Source: Actinomycetes bacterium
GTDB taxonomy: Bacteria > Actinomycetota > Acidimicrobiia > Spongiisociales > UBA5794
Direction of reading: 5' to 3'
NCBI GenBank assembly: GCA_023336765.1
Contig: JAMBLL010000199.1
Location: 1-9,741, forward strand
Length of the DNA: 9,741 nucleotides
Positions 6,007 through 9,741 of this stretch are shown piece after piece (the first letter of the stretch is position 1; each line of letters starts with the position of its first letter). The notes under the pieces were generated by a model. The model was not told the origin of the DNA and ran no database searches. It was given only the letters and a program-made list of their open reading frames with translations. Both the position numbers and the translations under genes were made by a program.

Positions 6007-7371
6007 TCAGGTGTCTGGTTTCAGGTATCTGGATTCTGCTGTCTGGGTGTACGTGTGTCCGAGTCGGGTGGTCCATTGCCATCGACCGTCCGGGAGTCTT
6101 TGGTAGGTCCAGCCGTGTTGGTGTTTGATGCAGTGGTCGTGGCGGCAAAGGGGTGCGAGGTTGCAGTCGCAGGTCTCGCCACCAGCGGCCACGGCCTTGG
6201 TGTGGTCGATGTCAGATTGTCTCGCTGGCATTCGGCAGCCTGGAAACACGCATGCCCGACTCCGGATCTCGGTCCGGCGACGTTGTGCAGCCGAAGGCCT
6301 CCGCGTCGGGGTCACCACATGGGTCGGTTCACCTGTTGTGTTGTCACAGATGATGATCCTGAGCTTGTTGTTGGGATCGTTGGCGAGTTTGCGGGCAACG
6401 TCAGCAATGATGGGCCCGAAACCGGCTAGTTCTCCCGGATGGTCTGTGAGGCCGACCAGGGACTCCATCGTGATGGTCACGTCGACACTCCCGGCCTGAC
6501 TCACAGAGCTCGGGCTGATGCCGTTGAGGTAGTCGATGAGGAGGTCTGTGCGGAGTTGGTCCATGGTGCGGGTTTCACCAGCGGTGCCACGCAGTCTCGT
6601 GGCCTCCGCATGGATGCGGTTCCCGATCGCTGCAGCCTCATCGGCTGGCAGGTCATATGCGTGGAGGTTCGCGGTCCCTGCGTCGGTTGGCTCAATCACG
6701 ATCCGACGGTTCGCTACAGCAGTGTCGTAGCGGTCCTTGGCTTCGTCGGGATCGGTTTCGATACACAGGGTCTTGAGACGAGCACGGAGTTCGCCCGTCG
6801 TCAATTCGGGTGCGTCATCTGCAATGTCCTCGAGCACAGCATGGGCGGTGGCGTCTGACAGATGCGCTGTGCCTCGTTCGATGACCTTGGCACGCCGCAC
6901 ATCGATCAACCCAGATGAGAGCATGTCGAACAGGCGGGGGAGACGGCGGTGTAGCTCGAGGGCGAACTGCACCTCAACATCAGCAGAGTGGCGGGTCAGA
7001 TTCAATGCGACCCTGATCTCAGCCGCTGCCATCTCAGCAGCTTCGACGTCGGGTTGGGGATATCCGTCGTGGGTCAACATGGTGGTGTTGACCGCGGCCA
7101 TGTCCTGGTAGATGGCGGCCTGGTAGTACGACGCCATCTTCTGGTGGGCGCGCAACACAACGATCTGGTCATACCCAGAGAGTTTCGACACGTCGAGCGA
7201 TGCCAGGAACGCGCCCATGACAGGGCCGGGCGACATCTCATCGAGCCTCGACGGTATGCCGTCATAACTGGGCTCGATTGCAGCCGACAAAGGCATCCCC
7301 GCAGGTGGTTCAACACCGAACGGTAGATCCTCAACCGTCAACCCGGAATACGCTCTCTCAGTCATACCCAC
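6007..7371 (-). CDS. DUF222 domain-containing HNH endonuclease-like protein
   Basis: The 454 residues form a DUF222-type helical region (roughly 60-310) followed by a C-terminal HNH nuclease domain. The HNH core is intact: the zinc-type cysteines are C374 and C379 (CVFPGC), then DIDH with H390, N404 in CNLAPLC, C409, and RHDHCIKH with H411/H413/H417. The family is multicopy in actinobacteria (for example the mycobacterial 13E12 proteins). Its biological role is poorly known; DNA cleavage is inferred from the motif. The reading frame starts at GTG 7371, but ATG 7365 is a good alternative: it has no Shine-Dalgarno site and lies six bases after a TACGTT -10-like box. No transposase, integrase or terminal repeats were found beside it. 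The last codons lie in a 14-base-period repeat. It is encoded convergently to nuo and divergently from the cox-like genes. Confidence 0.92.
   Translation of the reverse strand: MGMTERAYSGLTVEDLPFGVEPPAGMPLSAAIEPSYDGIPSRLDEMSPGPVMGAFLASLDVSKLSGYDQIVVLRAHQKMASYYQAAIYQDMAAVNTTMLTHDGYPQPDVEAAEMAAAEIRVALNLTRHSADVEVQFALELHRRLPRLFDMLSSGLIDVRRAKVIERGTAHLSDATAHAVLEDIADDAPELTTGELRARLKTLCIETDPDEAKDRYDTAVANRRIVIEPTDAGTANLHAYDLPADEAAAIGNRIHAEATRLRGTAGETRTMDQLRTDLLIDYLNGISPSSVSQAGSVDVTITMESLVGLTDHPGELAGFGPIIADVARKLANDPNNKLRIIICDNTTGEPTHVVTPTRRPSAAQRRRTEIRSRACVFPGCRMPARQSDIDHTKAVAAGGETCDCNLAPLCRHDHCIKHQHGWTYQRLPDGRWQWTTRLGHTYTQTAESRYLKPDT
6008..6049. repeat. 14-base-period imperfect tandem repeat over the HNH 3' end
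   Basis: Three consecutive 14-base units are seen: CAGGTGTCTGGTTT (6008-6021), CAGGTATCTGGATT (6022-6035) and CTGCTGTCTGGGTG (6036-6049). The core T-x-TCTGG recurs at the same position in each. On the minus strand the repeat encodes the last residues of the HNH protein (around AESRYLKPDT) and contains its stop codon. Confidence 0.6.
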
Positions 7372-7377
7372 AACGTA
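7366..7377 (-). promoter_or_regulatory. Possible -10 box of the HNH gene
   Basis: On the minus strand TACGTT (7372-7377) fits the TANNNT pattern and lies six bases before ATG 7365, the spacing of a leaderless start. No good -35 box was found at 16-18 bases, so this is weak. Confidence 0.3.
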
Positions 7378-7486
7378 TCAAACGGCTACGACACAAACGG
7401 GCAACCACGGAAAGAAATCTCAGAAGCCGGAAGACGACGCTCGGAACGGTCCTTCGGCACGCGAGTTCTCGATTGTGTCCAGGCTC

Positions 7487-7514
7487 TGCTGTGGACTGTG
7501 AACTGCGAACTGTC
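7487..7514 (+). repeat. 7-base-period tandem repeat in the coxD-like promoter
   Basis: Four consecutive heptamers occupy the region: TGCTGTG (7487-7493), GACTGTG (7494-7500), AACTGCG (7501-7507) and AACTGTC (7508-7514). The core CTG is at positions 3-5 or the equivalent in all four. The last two and part of the second fill the promoter spacer. Confidence 0.6.
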
Positions 7515-7527
7515 TACGCTCCTCCTC
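7492..7527 (+). promoter_or_regulatory. Candidate leaderless promoter of the cox-like operon
   Basis: A -35-like TGGACT (7492-7497), a 17-base spacer and a TANNNT -10 box TACGCT (7515-7520) lie seven bases before ATG 7528. The seven bases CCTCCTC between them cannot serve as a Shine-Dalgarno site; they resemble its complement. The geometry matches the toxin-antitoxin promoter and favours a leaderless start at ATG 7528. Confidence 0.55.
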
Positions 7528-8400
7528 ATGCCCATTCCCTCCACGGTCGACGACCTCGAAGCTGCGTTCGTGGCGAACGGTTACGTTCCGGAGCGCGGTC
7601 TATCGGTGGCGATCCACCTTGCGGTCCAGATGGGGAGGCCTCTGTTCGTCGAAGGTGAGCCCGGAGTAGGCAAGACGGAGATCGCCAAGGTGCTCGCATC
7701 GATTACCGGTGGCGACCTCATCCGGCTGCAGTGCTACGAAGGACTCGACGCCTCACATGCACTCTACGAGTGGGACTACGCCCGCCAGATGCTCGCCATC
7801 CGTCTGCTTGAGGCGACGGGTCAGAACATCGACGTCCACGACATCATGTCCGAGGAGTACCTCATCGCCCGTCCGCTGCTCCAGGCGATCCGCCGAGCAT
7901 CTGAGGGAGAACCGACGGTCCTGCTGATCGACGAACTCGATAGGGCAGATGAGGAGTTCGAGGCGTATCTCCTCGAACTGCTCTCAGACTTCCAGATCAC
8001 CATCCCTGAGGTTGGCACGATCCGTGCCGAGACTCCGCCCATCGTTGTTATCACATCGAACAGGACCAGGGAGATCCACGACGCTGTCAAGAGGCGGTGT
8101 ATCTACCACTGGATCGATTATCCAACCGTTGACCGCGAGGTCGCGATCCTGCACAAGAAGGCACCTGACACGTCGGTGGCGCTGTCCAGAGAGCTTGCAC
8201 GAGCTATGGAGAAGCTCCGGAACCTCGACCTGTTCAAAGCACCGGGCGTAGCCGAGACCGTCGACTGGGCAAAGGCACTGCAGGTACTCGGTGAGGTGGA
8301 ACTGTCACCAGAGGCGATCGATGCCACACTTGGTGTGATCATCAAGTACGAAGAGGATCTCCAGACGGTACGCAAAGCTGGCGTCGAGAGCCTTCTGTGA
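7528..8400 (+). CDS. MoxR-family AAA+ ATPase, CoxD-like
   Basis: This 290-residue AAA+ ATPase has Walker A GEPGVGKT (43-50), Walker B LLIDELD (D135, E136), sensor-1 TSN (N178) and arginine-finger candidates R189/R190 in AVKRRC. The blocks LQCYEGLDASHALYEWDY and the downstream RRCIYHWIDYP are typical of the MoxR subgroup that includes CoxD. In aerobic CO dehydrogenase systems CoxD helps build the copper-sulfur part of the molybdenum active site, acting in the cytoplasm with the VWA partner CoxE; here that role is inferred from family and gene order. ATG 7528 is preferred over in-frame GTG 7498 because of the -10 box seven bases upstream and the absence of a binding site for either. The stop TGA overlaps the next gene's GTG (GTGA), which suggests coupled translation. 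Confidence 0.88.
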   Translation: MPIPSTVDDLEAAFVANGYVPERGLSVAIHLAVQMGRPLFVEGEPGVGKTEIAKVLASITGGDLIRLQCYEGLDASHALYEWDYARQMLAIRLLEATGQNIDVHDIMSEEYLIARPLLQAIRRASEGEPTVLLIDELDRADEEFEAYLLELLSDFQITIPEVGTIRAETPPIVVITSNRTREIHDAVKRRCIYHWIDYPTVDREVAILHKKAPDTSVALSRELARAMEKLRNLDLFKAPGVAETVDWAKALQVLGEVELSPEAIDATLGVIIKYEEDLQTVRKAGVESLL

Positions 8401-9560
8401 CCGCGGACGGTGCGACCGCAGCACGCAATGTTGTCATCTTCGTGCGCAGGCTCCGAGCGGAGGGGTTCTCGGTGAGTCCGCAGACGACGAATCACATTGT
8501 TGAGGCGCTTTCGGTCATTGGCATGGACAACGTGAACGATGTCCGGGCTGCGTGTAGCGCTGTTGTTGTCACGCGCCAGAGCCAGATCGAACGATTCAAC
8601 GAACTGTTCGACGAGTTCTTCTCGGGGTCGTTCGTTGTCTCGCTCGACACTGTTGTCTCCCATGACGTTCAGCGCACAGACACCGGTGGGCCCACGCGGG
8701 TCGGTGCGGTCATGGCTGACGGCACTACGGAGCCCGACGAACCTGAGGAGATCTTCGAAGTTGCAGGGGGGTCGCACAGCGAGCGCCTGATGGACGCCGA
8801 CTTCTCTGAACTCGATGATGATGACGCAGCAGCGGTCGCGGAGATGCTCGACTCGATGACCTGGAACCCATCGTCGGTGCGCTCGCGCAGGTGGCGTCCA
8901 TCTGCAAGCGGATCTGTTCCAGACCTCCGCAGGACACTGCGTCTGGTGACCGGGCCTCAGGGCGACCTCATGCCACTGGCGTTCACCGAGAGGCGGCGCA
9001 AGCAGCGGCCGCTCATCGTGCTTGCGGACATCTCAGGGTCGATGGAGCGGTACTCAGAGATGTTGCTCCACTTCATCCATGGCGCCCAGCATCGGTTCAG
9101 TGGTGTTGAGTCCTTTGTGTTCGCGACACGGCTCACGCGCATTACCAGGCAATTGCGGCGAAGGAACCCAACCGAGGCGATCATCAGCGCAACGAAAACG
9201 GTCCCTGATTGGTCCGGTGGCACACGCATCGGTGAAGCCATTGGCACGTACAACAGACAATGGTCTCGGCGTGTTGGCGGGGGAGGGCCGATCGTGCTCA
9301 TCATCTCCGATGGCTGGGACACGGGGGACCCGGAGTACCTGGCTCTTGAGATGAGGAGGCTGGAACGAGGATCACACAGGGTGATCTGGCTCAACCCACT
9401 CGCAGGCCGTGCCGGATTCACAACGGAAGCCCGCGGGATGGCGGCGGCGCTTCCCCATGTTGATGACCTGTTGGCTGGCGGCACAGCACGTAATCTTGCT
9501 GACCTGATCGAACTCCTACAATCCACAAGCACGAGGGGAAGGAGCGCATCAGCGCTATGA
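8397..9560 (+). CDS. VWA-domain protein, CoxE-like
   Basis: The 387-residue product begins with a helical region (about 8-78; RNVVIFVRRLRAEGFSV and FNELFDEFF) seen in CoxE-type proteins. An acidic linker follows (ELDDDDAA near 137-145). The C-terminal von Willebrand A domain (about 200-380) has a complete MIDAS metal site: D211, S213 and S215 in DISGSM, T276 in GGTRIGEA, and D305 in ISDGWDTGDP. AAA+/VWA pairs of the MoxR type act as chaperone-like machines, and the CoxD/CoxE pair serves CO dehydrogenase maturation. The GTG start overlaps the upstream stop by three bases, and its TGA overlaps the next gene's ATG (ATGA). A generic MoxR/VWA pair serving another molybdenum enzyme remains possible. 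Confidence 0.87.
   Translation: MTADGATAARNVVIFVRRLRAEGFSVSPQTTNHIVEALSVIGMDNVNDVRAACSAVVVTRQSQIERFNELFDEFFSGSFVVSLDTVVSHDVQRTDTGGPTRVGAVMADGTTEPDEPEEIFEVAGGSHSERLMDADFSELDDDDAAAVAEMLDSMTWNPSSVRSRRWRPSASGSVPDLRRTLRLVTGPQGDLMPLAFTERRRKQRPLIVLADISGSMERYSEMLLHFIHGAQHRFSGVESFVFATRLTRITRQLRRRNPTEAIISATKTVPDWSGGTRIGEAIGTYNRQWSRRVGGGGPIVLIISDGWDTGDPEYLALEMRRLERGSHRVIWLNPLAGRAGFTTEARGMAAALPHVDDLLAGGTARNLADLIELLQSTSTRGRSASAL
9535..9544 (+). promoter_or_regulatory. Purine-rich ribosome binding region before the XdhC/CoxF-like gene
   Basis: GGGGAAGGAG ends 12 bases before ATG 9557. This is somewhat far for an optimal site, so the ATGA overlap with the upstream stop probably contributes through translational coupling. 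Confidence 0.4.
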
Positions 9561-9741
9561 AGGAAGTACTAGAGGTCTACGAGCGGTGGAAGGGTCAGGG
9601 CAAAGATGTCGCTGTCGCCACCGTTGTGAACGTAAAAGGGTCAGCCCCTCGGGGTATCGGCTCGAAGATGCTCATCTCCTCTGAAGGCGAAATGGAGGGG
9701 AGCGTCAGCGGTGGATGTGTCGAGAACGACGTACGAGAGCA
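9557..9741 (+). CDS. XdhC/CoxF-family protein, N-terminal part (partial)
   Basis: Only the first 61 codons are in the window; the frame is open to the edge. The visible sequence carries the XdhC/CoxI N-terminal signature: VKGSAPRGIGSKMLIS (GSAPR at 28-32) followed by GEMEGSVSGGCVENDV, with C54 in the conserved SGGCVE. XdhC-type proteins bind molybdenum cofactor and promote insertion of its sulfurated form into molybdenum hydroxylases such as xanthine dehydrogenase. CoxF is the member found after coxD and coxE in CO dehydrogenase clusters. The coxD-coxE-coxF order therefore favours CoxF, but the Rossmann-like C-terminal half is outside the window, so XdhC proper cannot be excluded. Confidence 0.85.
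   Translation, partial: MKEVLEVYERWKGQGKDVAVATVVNVKGSAPRGIGSKMLISSEGEMEGSVSGGCVENDVRE

Noticed and set aside
5704..6429. Plus-strand open frame of 241 codons across the antitoxin and HNH genes
   Set aside because: It is antisense to two well-supported genes, has low-complexity Arg/Ser-rich composition at its start and matches no family I recognise.
7462..7471. CGAG-TT-CTCG palindrome upstream of the coxD-like promoter
   Set aside because: A 4 bp arm is expected often by chance and nothing else marks it as an operator.
7498..7527. GTG 7498 as the start of the AAA+ ATPase
   Set aside because: No binding site precedes it and it lies inside the apparent promoter spacer repeat. ATG 7528 follows a -10 box at leaderless distance.
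8118..8777. Minus-strand open frame of 219 codons opposite the coxD/coxE-like junction
   Set aside because: It lies antisense to conserved coding sequence of both genes, with no binding site or family signature.

Overview
The window reads as chromosomal DNA of a moderately GC-rich actinobacterium. The evidence is a DUF222/HNH nuclease of the kind that is multicopy in actinobacteria, a toxin-antitoxin pair resembling mycobacterial RelBE, and genes outside the nuo block that lack a Shine-Dalgarno site and appear to be leaderless. An acidimicrobiia-like lineage is possible, but I cannot establish it from the sequence alone.

Positions 1-5297 (+ strand) are the 3' end of a complex I operon in the standard order: the tail of nuoK, then complete nuoL, nuoM and nuoN. 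Genes are 0-14 bases apart and each has a clear ribosome binding site. The three large subunits are homologous antiporter-like proton channels of the membrane arm, and the key Glu/Lys residues of all three are present.

Positions 5298-6006 follow nuoN convergently. They hold two small hairpins just after nuoN and a minus-strand Phd/YefM antitoxin plus RelE/ParE toxin operon. Its promoter is well formed and appears leaderless, with a dyad in the spacer. Two copies of a short direct repeat (5342-5370 and 5971-5997) bracket the operon. Positions 6007-7371 (- strand) encode a complete DUF222/HNH endonuclease-like protein whose last codons lie inside a 14-base-period repeat. The segment 5298-7371 looks like an accessory insertion between two metabolic operons.

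Positions 7372-7527 form a divergent promoter region with an unusual 7-base-period repeat. From 7528 to the window end (+ strand) runs a tightly overlapping operon: a MoxR-type AAA+ ATPase (CoxD-like), a VWA protein (CoxE-like) and the start of an XdhC/CoxF-like protein. In characterised bacteria this trio matures the active site of molybdenum hydroxylases such as aerobic CO dehydrogenase. The structural genes are not in the window.

No tRNA, rRNA, CRISPR array or insertion sequence was seen. No gene-free stretch exceeds 300 bases; the longest is about 156 bases (7372-7527). I found no convincing wholly new system. The most interesting material is the repeat and promoter architecture around the toxin-antitoxin and cox operons.
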